Positions 17,821-26,477 of a stretch of DNA of 37,619 nucleotides are shown in pieces (the first letter of the stretch is position 1; the number at the start of each line of letters is the position of its first letter). The stretch comes from Flavobacteriaceae bacterium. Lineage in GTDB: Bacteria; Bacteroidota; Bacteroidia; Flavobacteriales; Flavobacteriaceae. The notes under the pieces were generated by a model. The model did no database searches. It was not told where the DNA came from and saw only the letters and a list, made by a program, of their open reading frames with translations. The DNA lies in NCBI GenBank assembly GCA_024635765.1, contig JAGXIE010000083.1, positions 1-37,619 of the forward strand. Reading direction: 5' to 3'. The position numbers and the translations under genes are program-made.

Positions 17821-19068
17821 ATGAACATGAAAATTTGGAAAAAAAAAACGCAAGACGAAATTAAGCAGCGCATTTTTGACGCCCTCAATAACAATGTCAA
17901 TTATACGTCACAAAATGTTTTGGGCATTCCTGCATCCTATTTAGATGAAGAGGTGTTTTCTCAAGATGAAACCTTTCTGAAAGAAGCTCCTTTTATGACC
18001 TCACTGGTAAAAAACCCAAATCATATTGGTTGTCATACTTTAGGAGATTCAGAAGGTTATTTCTCCGGAACACATGCAATTGAAAAAGAATTAATTGAGT
18101 TGTGTGCTGTTGATATTTTAAAAGGTAAACCTTCAAAATATGATGGTTATGTCGCTTCAGGCGGCACAGAAGCGAATATTCAAGCTATTTGGATTTATAG
18201 AAATTATTTTATCAAAGAATATCAGGCTAGACCTGATGAAATTTGCATCATCTGTAGTGAAGACAGCCATTACTCTGTTGATAAAGCTAGTAATTTACTC
18301 GTTATTGACATTATAAAAATTAAGGTTGAACAAGACTCACGATTGATGACAGAGAATGAGCTGTCATCCCAAATTGAACTTGCAAAAGCTAGTGGAAAAC
18401 AATTTTTTATTGTAATCTGTAATATGATGACCACAATGTTTGGCAGTGTCGATGATATTGACCAATACGTCACATGTCTAAAAGCAGCCGACATTGAATT
18501 CAGAATTCATGTTGATGGTGCATTTGGTGGTTTTTACTATCCAATAGCAAATAAAAATAATCCATTGAATTTTAAAAACAAACATATTACTTCAGTGACT
18601 CTCGACGCGCACAAAATGGCACAAGCGCCTTATGGTACAGGCATTTTTATTGTTAAAAAAGGGTTGATGAAGTATGTTCGTACTGAAGCGGCCAGTTATG
18701 TTAAAGGACAGGACTCTACACTCATTGGTAGTCGTTCTGGAGCCAATGCCATTGCCGTTTGGATGATTTTGATGAAACATGGACCCTATGGCTGGTTCGA
18801 AAAAATTTATATTCTTCAAAAGCGAGCATCTTGGTTCTGTCAACAATTGGAAAAATTGAAAATCAATTTTTATCATTTGCCAAGTTCAAATATTATTACA
18901 ATAAAAAGTGAATATATCTGTCCAAAAATTGTTAAAAAATTTGGTCTTGTTCCAGACAATCATGTGAAACCAAAATGGTATAAAATTGTTGTAATGAGCC
19001 ATGTATCTATAGAAAAATTACATCAGTTCATTGACGCTATAAAACAAAGTAAGTGGGTCAACAAGTAA
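17821..19068 (+). CDS. PLP-dependent group II decarboxylase-like enzyme
   Basis: The 415-residue fold-type I PLP enzyme resembles group II amino-acid decarboxylases (Glu/Tyr/His type). It shows GGTEANIQAIW (phosphate and ring contacts), the cofactor Asp D232 in HVDGAFGGF and the Schiff-base lysine K265 in DAHKMAQAPYGTG. It then has SRSGANAIAVW, the usual second-subunit segment. The substrate cannot be read from sequence: His, Asp, Glu or aromatic acids are all possible. It starts 8 bases after the TauE/SafE-like gene, so it appears to be the last gene of the cbb3 operon. This is an unusual place for such an enzyme. Confidence 0.82.
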   Translation: MNMKIWKKKTQDEIKQRIFDALNNNVNYTSQNVLGIPASYLDEEVFSQDETFLKEAPFMTSLVKNPNHIGCHTLGDSEGYFSGTHAIEKELIELCAVDILKGKPSKYDGYVASGGTEANIQAIWIYRNYFIKEYQARPDEICIICSEDSHYSVDKASNLLVIDIIKIKVEQDSRLMTENELSSQIELAKASGKQFFIVICNMMTTMFGSVDDIDQYVTCLKAADIEFRIHVDGAFGGFYYPIANKNNPLNFKNKHITSVTLDAHKMAQAPYGTGIFIVKKGLMKYVRTEAASYVKGQDSTLIGSRSGANAIAVWMILMKHGPYGWFEKIYILQKRASWFCQQLEKLKINFYHLPSSNIITIKSEYICPKIVKKFGLVPDNHVKPKWYKIVVMSHVSIEKLHQFIDAIKQSKWVNK

Positions 19069-19080
19069 CACAATTTAATT

Positions 19081-19121
19081 AAGATATATTTGTCCTAATT
19101 AAAAAAAAAATTGTATTTTTG
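19081..19121 (+). promoter_or_regulatory. rrf2 promoter with overlapping Rrf2-type operator
   Basis: The dyad AAGATA-TATT-TGTCCT at 19081-19096 covers a TTTG (-33 type, 19089-19092). A perfect -7 element TATTTTTG lies at 19114-19121, 21 bases further on, a normal Bacteroidota spacing. A protein on this dyad would block polymerase, so negative autoregulation by the downstream Rrf2 protein is inferred. The same 6-4-6 dyad occurs at ric and nos. Confidence 0.7.
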
Positions 19122-19140
19122 TATTTAAAATATATCAATT

Positions 19141-19575
19141 ATGTTTTCCAAAGCTTGCGAATATGGCATCAAAGCATCCATTTTTATTGCGATTAACTCG
19201 CGAGAAGGAAAACGTGTGAATCCAAAAGAAATTGCCGAGGAAATCGATTCACCAAAAGCTTTTACGGCAAAAATTTTACAGGCACTAGTGAGAAGTAATG
19301 TGATAAAATCCGTTCAAGGTGCATATGGTGGCTTTGAAATCGATAAAGAAAAGATTTCAAAAATAAAATTGTCACAAATTGTTGAGGCGATTGATGGAGA
19401 CAACATTTATAGCGGTTGTGGTCTTGGATTAGCATCTTGCGATGAATATCATCCTTGCCCTGTCCATGACAAATTTAAAATCGTCAGGACCGAACTCAAA
19501 GATATGCTGGAGAATACCAACCTAGAACAATTAGCGATCGACATTAAATCTGGATCTTCATTTTTAAAGATCTAA
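19141..19575 (+). CDS. Rrf2-family Fe-S transcription regulator, NsrR-like
   Basis: The 144-residue protein is a winged-helix Rrf2 regulator. MFSKACEYGIKA begins the first helix, NPKEIAEEIDSPKAFTAKILQAL is the recognition helix-turn-helix and GAYGGFEI the wing. Cys93, Cys100 and Cys106 (C-X6-C-X5-C, in SGCGLGLASCDEYHPC) form a cluster-binding loop like that of IscR/NsrR, which have C-X5-C-X5-C. It precedes ric and faces the nos operon, and all three share a dyad, so an NO- or cluster-status sensor repressing repair and N2O genes is the best reading. It could also respond to oxygen or Fe-S status. Confidence 0.88.
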   Translation: MFSKACEYGIKASIFIAINSREGKRVNPKEIAEEIDSPKAFTAKILQALVRSNVIKSVQGAYGGFEIDKEKISKIKLSQIVEAIDGDNIYSGCGLGLASCDEYHPCPVHDKFKIVRTELKDMLENTNLEQLAIDIKSGSSFLKI

Positions 19576-19593
19576 AAAAAATTATATATAAAT

Positions 19594-19609
19594 AGGATAT
19601 TTTTATCCG
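19594..19609 (+). promoter_or_regulatory. Rrf2-type operator in front of ric
   Basis: The dyad AGGATA-TTTT-TATCCG is 15 bases before the ric ATG. It contains TATTTTTA (19598-19605), one mismatch from the -7 consensus, so binding here would cover the core promoter or start region. It matches the rrf2 and nos sites in half-site and 4-base spacing. Confidence 0.65.
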
Positions 19610-19624
19610 AATTAAACTACAAAT

Positions 19625-20356
19625 ATGGAAACATTACATAAAGATTCACAAAAGCAAATCGGCCAATTCGTTGCTGAAGATTTCAGAACAGCCTCTGTAT
19701 TTAACCAATATGGCATTGATTTTTGCTGTAAAGGTGACAGAACACTCGAAGAAGTTTGTCAAATGAAAGCTATAGATACTGAAGAAGTATTAGGTAAACT
19801 TATGGAAATCCAATTTTCTAATACCCAACAATCTATCGATTACAAATCTTGGCCTTTGGATTTGTTAACAGACTACATTGAAAAAAAGCATCATCGTTAT
19901 ATTGAAGAAAAAACTCCCATATTACGGCAATTTTTAGATAAATTATGCAAAGTACATGGCGGCCGTCATCCTGAATTAAATAAAATCAATGAATTGTTCA
20001 ATTTGTCAGCAGGTGAATTGGCAGCACATATGAAAAAAGAAGAACTCATCCTCTTCCCTTTCATTAAAAAAATGGTTAAAGCCAAAATAGAAGGATCAGT
20101 GATACAATCGCCAAAATTTGGAACGGTTGAAGACCCTATAGCCATGATGAAACATGAGCACGATAATGAAGGTGAACGCTTCAGGCAAATCGCAAATTTG
20201 AGCAATAATTATACACCGCCTACTGATGCTTGCAGTACGTATGAGGTAACATTTGCAATGTTAGATGAATTTGAAAAAGATTTGCACTTACATATTCATT
20301 TAGAAAACAATATTTTGTTCCCTGAAGCTATTAAGCTGGAGCGTTTATTTATTTAA
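19625..20356 (+). CDS. ric: Ric/ScdA/YtfE, di-iron Fe-S cluster repair protein
   Basis: The 243-residue protein repairs iron-sulfur clusters damaged by nitric oxide or oxidants. The N-terminal ScdA_N (DUF542) domain is residues 1-65 with the FCC motif (C34, C35, in IDFCCKGDRTLEEVC). A hemerythrin-like four-helix bundle follows with His and Glu ligands in KKHHRYIEE, GGRHPEL, AHMKKEELILFPF, MKHEHDNEGE and HLHIHLENNILFPEA. Length and domain order match the family. It lies 49 bases after rrf2 with its own operator and is probably repressed by that protein. Confidence 0.93.
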   Translation: METLHKDSQKQIGQFVAEDFRTASVFNQYGIDFCCKGDRTLEEVCQMKAIDTEEVLGKLMEIQFSNTQQSIDYKSWPLDLLTDYIEKKHHRYIEEKTPILRQFLDKLCKVHGGRHPELNKINELFNLSAGELAAHMKKEELILFPFIKKMVKAKIEGSVIQSPKFGTVEDPIAMMKHEHDNEGERFRQIANLSNNYTPPTDACSTYEVTFAMLDEFEKDLHLHIHLENNILFPEAIKLERLFI

Positions 20357-20410
20357 TATTTGGTTTTGATTGTTGAAGTTACACTTCCCTTTCGTTTTTT
20401 AACCTACTGT

Positions 20411-20463
20411 ATTGCAATGTTGTTTCTTTGAGGGATAATGACAGGCATTACAATCAAAGAAAC
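20411..20463. repeat. Nested inverted repeat between ric and nosY
   Basis: Perfect 10-bp arms GTTTCTTTGA (20422-20431) and TCAAAGAAAC (20454-20463) enclose a second perfect dyad TAATG-ACAGG-CATTA (20436-20450). An alternative pairing ATTGCAATG/CATTACAAT is also possible. It lies between two convergent transcription units and has no T-tract on either strand, so it is either a non-canonical terminator, a 3'-end stabiliser or a protein site. The rest of 20357-20523 shows nothing I recognise. Confidence 0.6.
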
Positions 20464-20523
20464 ATAAAGGGGATTGTAATTTTTTAAAACCGAATCCGAT
20501 ACGATTTACGGATCCATTTCCTA

Positions 20524-21306
20524 TTAAAAATCTTTTCTTTTCGATTTAAAAATCATACGTGAGACTGGCAATAGTATCCATAATAATAAGGCCACAAATG
20601 AAACTACTAATCCAAAACTGGTTCCAAAGAATTGTTTAAAGACCGCTCCTGTATAGCCCAATAATGCAGATATGTCTAGTTTTAATAAAATGAGTGTTCT
20701 TGATAAATCAATCGGATTTAACATCGTCCCAAAAAGCGATAGTTTATCCAAAGGATAATCTTCAAAAAGTATCAATGACATTAAGAATATACCATCATAA
20801 ATAATTGCCAAAAATAGCCACAATAAAATAGCATATCCAAACCCTTTTATCCTATTTTCATTTGAAAGTGCAATATTGAATGCCAACGCCGTGAAAATAA
20901 ATGTTAAAAATGTGCCAGTAATGAGTAATAAAGAAAAATCCCAGATGGCTGACGATTTAAACAACCCATAAAACACAAACGGAAGTCCTAAACCCAAAAC
21001 CAAACTCATCGACAAGGATATTGCAACGCCCAAATACTGTCCTAAAAAAATGGACGAACGCTTCAGTGGTTGTGCCAATAAAAGCTCTGTAAATTCTTTG
21101 GAATTGTAATAATACATAACGCCAAAAATTGTCCCGATGAGTGGCACCAACACAATAATCACATTCATTAAGGTGATGACCGCTTTTGAGAGGTCATTAT
21201 TTAGAAATAACAATACAACTCCTAAAAGCAAGTAAAATGCAAAGTATACATAACTCCAACGACTGCGCATTAAATCGTAAAAACTGTATTTTAGTATCTT
21301 AAGCAT
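20524..21306 (-). CDS. nosY: NosY, ABC transporter permease of the nos cluster
   Basis: The 260-residue membrane protein has six predicted helices in the ABC-2 permease arrangement, beginning after MLKILKYSFYDLMRSRWSY. In NosFDY it forms the channel-like membrane part that couples ATP hydrolysis by NosF to periplasmic NosD during CuZ maturation of nitrous oxide reductase. Its start overlaps the end of nosF by 8 bases. It is the last gene of the operon. Confidence 0.88.
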   Translation of the reverse strand: MLKILKYSFYDLMRSRWSYVYFAFYLLLGVVLLFLNNDLSKAVITLMNVIIVLVPLIGTIFGVMYYYNSKEFTELLLAQPLKRSSIFLGQYLGVAISLSMSLVLGLGLPFVFYGLFKSSAIWDFSLLLITGTFLTFIFTALAFNIALSNENRIKGFGYAILLWLFLAIIYDGIFLMSLILFEDYPLDKLSLFGTMLNPIDLSRTLILLKLDISALLGYTGAVFKQFFGTSFGLVVSFVALLLWILLPVSRMIFKSKRKDF

Positions 21307-22006
21307 GATTTTCAGTTAATATGGAAGCGATGGCGTGCTCAAAATCGGGTTGATTGGTTTTGGTTTTGAGTTCATTTATGCTTCCTTTAAAATAAATTTT
21401 TCCTTCTAACAAAAAGACGATTTCATCAGACACTTCCTCAACAAAACTCATAATGTGTGAGGTGATTAAAATGGTCTTACCTTTGGCTTTTTCAGTTTCA
21501 ATAAGTGTTTTCAATCGTATCAAAGAAATAGGATCTAACCCTGAAGTAGGTTCGTCCAGAATAATAAGTGGACTATCAAACATAAATGCTAGTACTATAT
21601 TAACTTTCTGCTTTGTTCCACCAGAAAGATTGCCCAATTTTTTATCCAAAAAAGGTTCCAATTTGAATAGATTGATGAGATCTTTATCAACCATTGTTTT
21701 CCCTCTTAAATCCTTCAGCATGGTAATAAGTTCCTTGACTTTGAGGTTACTGGGAAAATTAGCTATTTGCGGTAAATAATCAATTTTGCGTCTATAAGCA
21801 GACCCGTTTTTAATATTTGATCCAAGGACGGAAATAGTGCCCTTATTTGGAATAACCATTCCCAATAAACACTTAATCAATGTCGTTTTACCTGAACCAT
21901 TGGGTCCAAGCACAGCAAAAATACCACCTTCACCAATATCCAGATTAACACCACTTAAGACTTCGTTCTTACCGAATTTTTTATATAAATCTTGAATATT
22001 TACCAT
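21299..22006 (-). CDS. nosF: NosF, ABC transporter ATPase of the nos cluster
   Basis: The 235-residue ABC ATPase has Walker A GPNGSGKTT at residues 34-42, signature LSGGTKQK, Walker B and catalytic Glu in LIILDEPTSGLDP, and the switch His in TILITSHIMSF. It works with NosD and NosY in the assembly of the copper-sulfide centre of NosZ. It overlaps nosD by 7 bases and nosY by 8, so the D-F-Y block is translationally coupled. Confidence 0.92.
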   Translation of the reverse strand: MVNIQDLYKKFGKNEVLSGVNLDIGEGGIFAVLGPNGSGKTTLIKCLLGMVIPNKGTISVLGSNIKNGSAYRRKIDYLPQIANFPSNLKVKELITMLKDLRGKTMVDKDLINLFKLEPFLDKKLGNLSGGTKQKVNIVLAFMFDSPLIILDEPTSGLDPISLIRLKTLIETEKAKGKTILITSHIMSFVEEVSDEIVFLLEGKIYFKGSINELKTKTNQPDFEHAIASILTENHA

Positions 22007-23241
22007 TCTATTTTTTTCATTTTAGGGTTTTTATCCAACAAATTATCAGGTGTAAATACAGGTGATACCTTTTCTGAAAAATCGATAATGTCAATAAACA
22101 AACTACGAAGTAAGATGATAGTTTCTGGAGTTCGATTAACAATATATGAAAACAGTTTTACTGGTCTGTAAGGTATATCACCAAAGCCGTTTTTATCTAA
22201 ATCATAACCTGTATAATTGCTCCAATAATTTTTGTCGAACACATTGTCATTGATATTACTATTGTATGAAATATCAAAAGAATTATACAAAAAGTTATTG
22301 CTCAAAAAACTGTTGGTATAGCAGGCACCACGAACCTTAATTGCCCAACCGTTATTGATGAAATTATTGTTTTTGTAAACGATTCGGTTAGAACCTTCTA
22401 TGTTGATGCCAATAGTGTTTTCTTCAAATGTGTTTCCAATAATTTCGGCATCATTGATTTCTTTTAATAACATGCCATAAGACGCGGTTCCCCAATTTTC
22501 TTTAAAGATATTATTGTACATCTTTATCTTCTTTGAAAACATAACAGCAACTCCCGCTCCATTGCTTTCAAATGTATTGCCTTGGTAAATATCATTATTG
22601 GAAAACATAAAATGCAAACCATATCGAAGATTGTTAGCACTCACATTGTTTTTGATAATACAATCATCTGAAAACTCAAGATAAATACCATCTCTGACGT
22701 TTACGATATAATTATTCTCGATTAGAATATTCTTGCTGTACCATAATTGAATACCGTTGCCAGAATTATATTCCTCAATGGCGTCGCCAATTATCTTATT
22801 GCTTAAAACTTTTCCATCTCTTGCTCTTTCGAGATAAATACCGAAAAACAATTTTTCTAACACCATGTTTTGAATCACAAAATTCTTGCATTTCTTTACT
22901 CGAATGGCGGCATAATCAGAAGTGTAACTAGTGCCAACATTAATGATGAACAAACCATCTACCGTAACATGATCAGAAATAACCGTTATAATTTCACCTT
23001 TGAGTCCACCATCAATCACAGGATACTCTTCTCCAATAATGGTCAAAGGTTTGTCTACCAAAATACCATATTCTTTGTATGTGCCTTTTTTAATTTTGAT
23101 GGTGTCATTATCACTGGCAAGAGCAATAGCCTCTTTAATGGATTTTACTTTGCAACTATTGCAAACAATTATGGTTGATGCTTGCATATCGCTCATAAAT
23201 GCAAAAGTGAAAATCAAAAGGAGTTTTAACAATCGATTCAT
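22000..23241 (-). CDS. nosD: NosD, periplasmic copper-binding maturation protein
   Basis: The 413-residue protein has a signal peptide (MNRLLKLLLIFTFAFMSDMQA) and a right-handed beta-helix made of PbH1 repeats: GIYLERARDGKVL, GIQLWYSKNILIENNY, GIYLEFSDDCIIKNN and GLHFMFSNNDIYQGN follow one another. A C-terminal region contains YWSNYTGYDLDKNGFGDIPY, a hallmark NosD/CASH stretch. NosD hands copper or sulfur to NosZ together with NosF, NosY and NosL. Its ATG overlaps the nosL stop (ATGA). Confidence 0.92.
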   Translation of the reverse strand: MNRLLKLLLIFTFAFMSDMQASTIIVCNSCKVKSIKEAIALASDNDTIKIKKGTYKEYGILVDKPLTIIGEEYPVIDGGLKGEIITVISDHVTVDGLFIINVGTSYTSDYAAIRVKKCKNFVIQNMVLEKLFFGIYLERARDGKVLSNKIIGDAIEEYNSGNGIQLWYSKNILIENNYIVNVRDGIYLEFSDDCIIKNNVSANNLRYGLHFMFSNNDIYQGNTFESNGAGVAVMFSKKIKMYNNIFKENWGTASYGMLLKEINDAEIIGNTFEENTIGINIEGSNRIVYKNNNFINNGWAIKVRGACYTNSFLSNNFLYNSFDISYNSNINDNVFDKNYWSNYTGYDLDKNGFGDIPYRPVKLFSYIVNRTPETIILLRSLFIDIIDFSEKVSPVFTPDNLLDKNPKMKKIEW

Positions 23242-23684
23242 AATGACTGATTATTAAGATATATAAGCAATTTATCCCAATTATAGAGAGTACCTCCTTT
23301 TTCAGATTGAAACCTTTTAGCATCTTCTTTTGATTTAAAAGCAGACAAATAAGCTCCCATCGGACTTGGAATGTTCTTGCTAATCAAAAATGTAGCTTTA
23401 GTAGCATCAATTAAAGATTCTGGTTGCGTGTAGTTGTTGGAAAGATATAGTTTGACTTCCGAGGCATCAAAATTGTTCATAAAATTGATCATGCATTCTG
23501 TAGCATCAAATTTATAGACCTTTCCTTTTTCAGTGACAATTTCTGCTGCATGAACTTTATCAACTATGGTCATTTTACAAAAGTCACATGCGTCATGTCC
23601 ATAGTCAATCGCTTTTGGTGAAACATTACAACTGAATATTGCAATTAGCAATGTAAGTATGAGGTATGGTTTTAGTGTCTGCAT
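23238..23684 (-). CDS. nosL: NosL, copper chaperone lipoprotein for nitrous oxide reductase
   Basis: The start is set at the ATG at 23684 (MQTLKPYLIL); the longer open frame to 23750 has no signal peptide in the right place. The 148-residue product has a lipobox (AIFSC, Cys19) and the Cu(I)-binding site C33-D-F-C36-K-M38, then ATECMINF with C64 and a final NosL beta-alpha domain with SPMGAYLSAF. NosL delivers Cu(I) to the NosDFY machine. It follows the 4-TM gene by 23 bases and overlaps nosD by 4. Confidence 0.92.
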   Translation of the reverse strand: MQTLKPYLILTLLIAIFSCNVSPKAIDYGHDACDFCKMTIVDKVHAAEIVTEKGKVYKFDATECMINFMNNFDASEVKLYLSNNYTQPESLIDATKATFLISKNIPSPMGAYLSAFKSKEDAKRFQSEKGGTLYNWDKLLIYLNNQSL

Positions 23685-23707
23685 GATTTTAGTGTTTACA
23701 TTATGCG

Positions 23708-24328
23708 TTATTGGGTTGTTTTCTTTAAGCTTTCTTTTCGGCCAACCCAATATGCAACAAGGGTTAAGAACATTCCTGCAAACATCAAGTAACCTCCAAC
23801 ATGTGGCAGAGAGTTGACATCAAAATTCAGTAATTTCTTATGACCTATTAATGGCGGTTTATAGCTCATCGGGGAGCCATCAGGATTTGTTACTTTTATG
23901 ATGGCATTAGGATCTAGATTATTTCCATAATCCATTAACCAATTATTAAAATCATACATTCCCATAATCCCAAGAACAGTCATTAAGATAAGCCATCCCA
24001 AAAAATAATGATAACTGACTTTTTTAAAAAAACCTAATATTCCTAGTACCACACCTAAAATGACCATGCCCAAGATGACCTTTGGAAATACTGAAAACTC
24101 CCACATTTCTTCAGGTTTTGGAATGGTTTTCATTCCGATATAATGGTTAAGCCCGTCAATGTTTTGTAAATCAAATTCTTGAACGCCTTTAATCCCATCG
24201 ATGTAGATGTTCATCCCTAGTGGATCAGGATATTGTGGTGCACCCAGCATAATATTCCAAAGTGGGTATTTAAAAAGTCCCAATAAGAGTAAGGAACCTA
24301 TGATCATTATTACTCCTGCTTTTTTCAT
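23708..24328 (-). CDS. Conserved 4-TM membrane protein of the nos cluster, function unknown
   Basis: The 206-residue protein has helices at about residues 4-20, 82-101, 107-124 and 179-197. The loops carry striking conserved-looking motifs: GLNHYIGMK with H62 in the first loop, H107 at the start of helix 3, and GHKKLLNFDVNSLPHVGGY with H163 and H176 before helix 4. Its pattern of His/Met near the membrane surface is compatible with copper or haem binding. It sits between nosZ and nosL, where proteins of this size are often seen in Bacteroidota nos clusters (general knowledge). I know of no assigned biochemical role. NosR or NosX homology is not evident. Confidence 0.75.
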   Translation of the reverse strand: MKKAGVIMIIGSLLLLGLFKYPLWNIMLGAPQYPDPLGMNIYIDGIKGVQEFDLQNIDGLNHYIGMKTIPKPEEMWEFSVFPKVILGMVILGVVLGILGFFKKVSYHYFLGWLILMTVLGIMGMYDFNNWLMDYGNNLDPNAIIKVTNPDGSPMSYKPPLIGHKKLLNFDVNSLPHVGGYLMFAGMFLTLVAYWVGRKESLKKTTQ

Positions 24329-24383
24329 TCTTAAAATATCTAAATGATTAGTCTTTTTTAAACGTTTCTACGTTGGTAGAAAG

Positions 24384-24454
24384 TTTAGTGTTCTAAAAGA
24401 AAGGCGAGAGCGAAATAATCAACTCTCGCCTTCAACAGAGAAATAAACACTAAA
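24384..24454 (-). promoter_or_regulatory. Intra-operon hairpin after nosZ
   Basis: The nosZ 3' spacer forms an inner stem AAGGCGAGAG (24401-24410)/CTCTCGCCTT (24423-24432) within outer arms TTTAGTGTT (24384-24392)/AACACTAAA (24446-24454). On the transcribed strand the inner stem is followed by TTTCTTTTAG, an imperfect T-tract. It may partly terminate transcription or protect nosZ mRNA from 3' decay, giving more NosZ than the maturation proteins. Confidence 0.7.
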
Positions 24455-24479
24455 AAATTTCTCTAATACTCAACGCAGG

Positions 24480-26450
24480 CTAATCTATATCTTCACCAAG
24501 AGACCATTTTAAGGGCGTATCAGAATTAGCTGGGGAAACTCTGACGTAACCTTGCATTTCTTGATGTAAGGCAGAACAGAAATCTGTACAATAGAAAGGC
24601 CAAACTCCTACTTGTTTTGGTTCCCATACTGACGATTTCGTTTGTCCAGGCATAATCAGTAATTCAGAATTATTTTGTCCTAGGATTGCGAATCCATGAG
24701 GTACGTCAAAATCCTGTTCCATATTAGTAACATGGAAATAAACCTTGTCACCAACTCTAATGCCTTCAATATTATCTGGTGAGAAGTGGCTTCTTATTGT
24801 CGTCATATAAATATGAACTTCGTTACCATTCCGTACCACTTTGGTATCGGCGTCAGTTTTGGCCACATATTTATGTTTATTATCTGCTAAAGCATAGATT
24901 TTTTTCGATTTGCTTTTAATTTTGTCAGCATGAATGGCAGCGGCATAATGCGGCTCACCATGTGTTGGGAAATCCAAAAGCAATTCCATTTTGTCTCCAG
25001 AAATGTCATACAATTGTGCAGAATGCTCTAATTCTGGTCCTGTTGGTAAATAACGGTCTTTGGTAATCTTGTTCATTGCGAACATATATTTCCCAGAAGG
25101 TTTTCTTGAATTTCCTCCAGGAATTGTCAAGTGACCAACGGAATAATAAGTTGGCTTTCTGTCCAATACCTCCCATGTGCCCAATTTCCATTTTACTACT
25201 TCTGAAGAGATAAAGAAGGTTGTATAAGCATTGCCTTTGTCATCAAACTCTGTATGTAAAGGACCTAAACCTGGTTGTTCTACAGAACCTGCCAATACGT
25301 CCTCAAATTTCAAAATAGGAATACCGTAAGCTTCTCCATCAAATTTTTTGTTTTCAATTGCATCTAGCATTTTTGTAAAAGAATGCACAGTTAAGTTCGC
25401 GGATAGTTTTCCGTTACCTACAATGTATTCTCCAGAAGGATCAACATCACAACCGTGAGGTGATTTTGGTGTTGGCAAGAAATAAACCAGTCCTGGTAAT
25501 TCTGCAGGATTCAACACTCGTACTTCTTTTTTCATTGTAGAGGTTGCAGTATGTGTGTTTTCATCATATACATTATGCGCATAATTTGCAGGCATCGTTG
25601 TGAATTTTCCCTGTTTGATATATTCTTCTGCCTTTTTCCAGTTGACCGCTGCAATAAAGTCCTTATCATTTTGAGAGGCATTAACCTCCAAAAGAGTATT
25701 CGCTTCTTCAGTATTATAGGTTGTAAAGAAGAACCAACCGTGAGATTTTCCACGTCCTGGATGTGACAAATCATAGTTAAAACCTGGCATCAGGATTTGA
25801 AAAGACAAATCCATTTGGCCATGTTCTGGCTCTACACTGATAAAAGACAGTGCACCCTTAAAATTACCTTTATATTCTTTGATTGGCATATCACGCTGTG
25901 GAACGGGAACCGAAAAACGTGTTCCCGCAACTACATACTCTGTGTTTTCTGTAACAAAAGAGGAACTGTGGTTACCTGCACTGTTTGGAATTTCAAGAAT
26001 CTCTGTGGTTTCAAAGGTTGTCAAATCGATTTTTGCAATTCTTGGTGTGTTATTTTCATTGATAAAGATCCAACGTCCATCTATTTCACCATTGGTTTGG
26101 GAAATATCCGGATGGTGTGAATCACCCCAAGGTATAAATCCGTGAGATGTGTTCAACATTGGCTTTGTCTCTTCAGAATAACCATATCCAGAGGTTGGAA
26201 ATTGTGAAAACACAGGAATTTCTTTAAACATTCGTCCTGATGGCAATCCGTAAACTGTTAGATTACCACTATAGCCACCAGAAATAAAAGCATAATATTC
26301 ATCGTATTCACCAGGTGCCACATATACTTTTTCAGCAACATTACTTGCCAAGGCACCCGATTTACCGTTTGATTTGCCTGAATTGTTGCAACTTGTAAAA
26401 GTTATCAAAACAGTTACTAGTGCAGCAGTTGTTTTTAATATATTTTTCAT
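24480..26450 (-). CDS. nosZ: NosZ, nitrous oxide reductase, clade II type lipoprotein
   Basis: The 656-residue copper enzyme reduces N2O to N2 in the cell envelope. It begins with a Sec/SPII signal (ITFTSC, Cys21) instead of the twin-arginine signal of proteobacterial clade I NosZ. A seven-bladed propeller carries the CuZ histidines, with motifs such as WGDSHHPDIS and PLHTEFDDKGNAYTTFF. The C-terminal cupredoxin has the CuA site C621-T-D-F-C625-S-A-L-H629-Q-E-M632, with the earlier His in DVPHGFAI. All expected copper-site motifs appear present. The cytochrome c and fasciclin genes precede it in the same operon. Confidence 0.96.
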   Translation of the reverse strand: MKNILKTTAALVTVLITFTSCNNSGKSNGKSGALASNVAEKVYVAPGEYDEYYAFISGGYSGNLTVYGLPSGRMFKEIPVFSQFPTSGYGYSEETKPMLNTSHGFIPWGDSHHPDISQTNGEIDGRWIFINENNTPRIAKIDLTTFETTEILEIPNSAGNHSSSFVTENTEYVVAGTRFSVPVPQRDMPIKEYKGNFKGALSFISVEPEHGQMDLSFQILMPGFNYDLSHPGRGKSHGWFFFTTYNTEEANTLLEVNASQNDKDFIAAVNWKKAEEYIKQGKFTTMPANYAHNVYDENTHTATSTMKKEVRVLNPAELPGLVYFLPTPKSPHGCDVDPSGEYIVGNGKLSANLTVHSFTKMLDAIENKKFDGEAYGIPILKFEDVLAGSVEQPGLGPLHTEFDDKGNAYTTFFISSEVVKWKLGTWEVLDRKPTYYSVGHLTIPGGNSRKPSGKYMFAMNKITKDRYLPTGPELEHSAQLYDISGDKMELLLDFPTHGEPHYAAAIHADKIKSKSKKIYALADNKHKYVAKTDADTKVVRNGNEVHIYMTTIRSHFSPDNIEGIRVGDKVYFHVTNMEQDFDVPHGFAILGQNNSELLIMPGQTKSSVWEPKQVGVWPFYCTDFCSALHQEMQGYVRVSPANSDTPLKWSLGEDID

Positions 26451-26477
26451 TGTATATAAATTTAATTTTAGTTGTTA

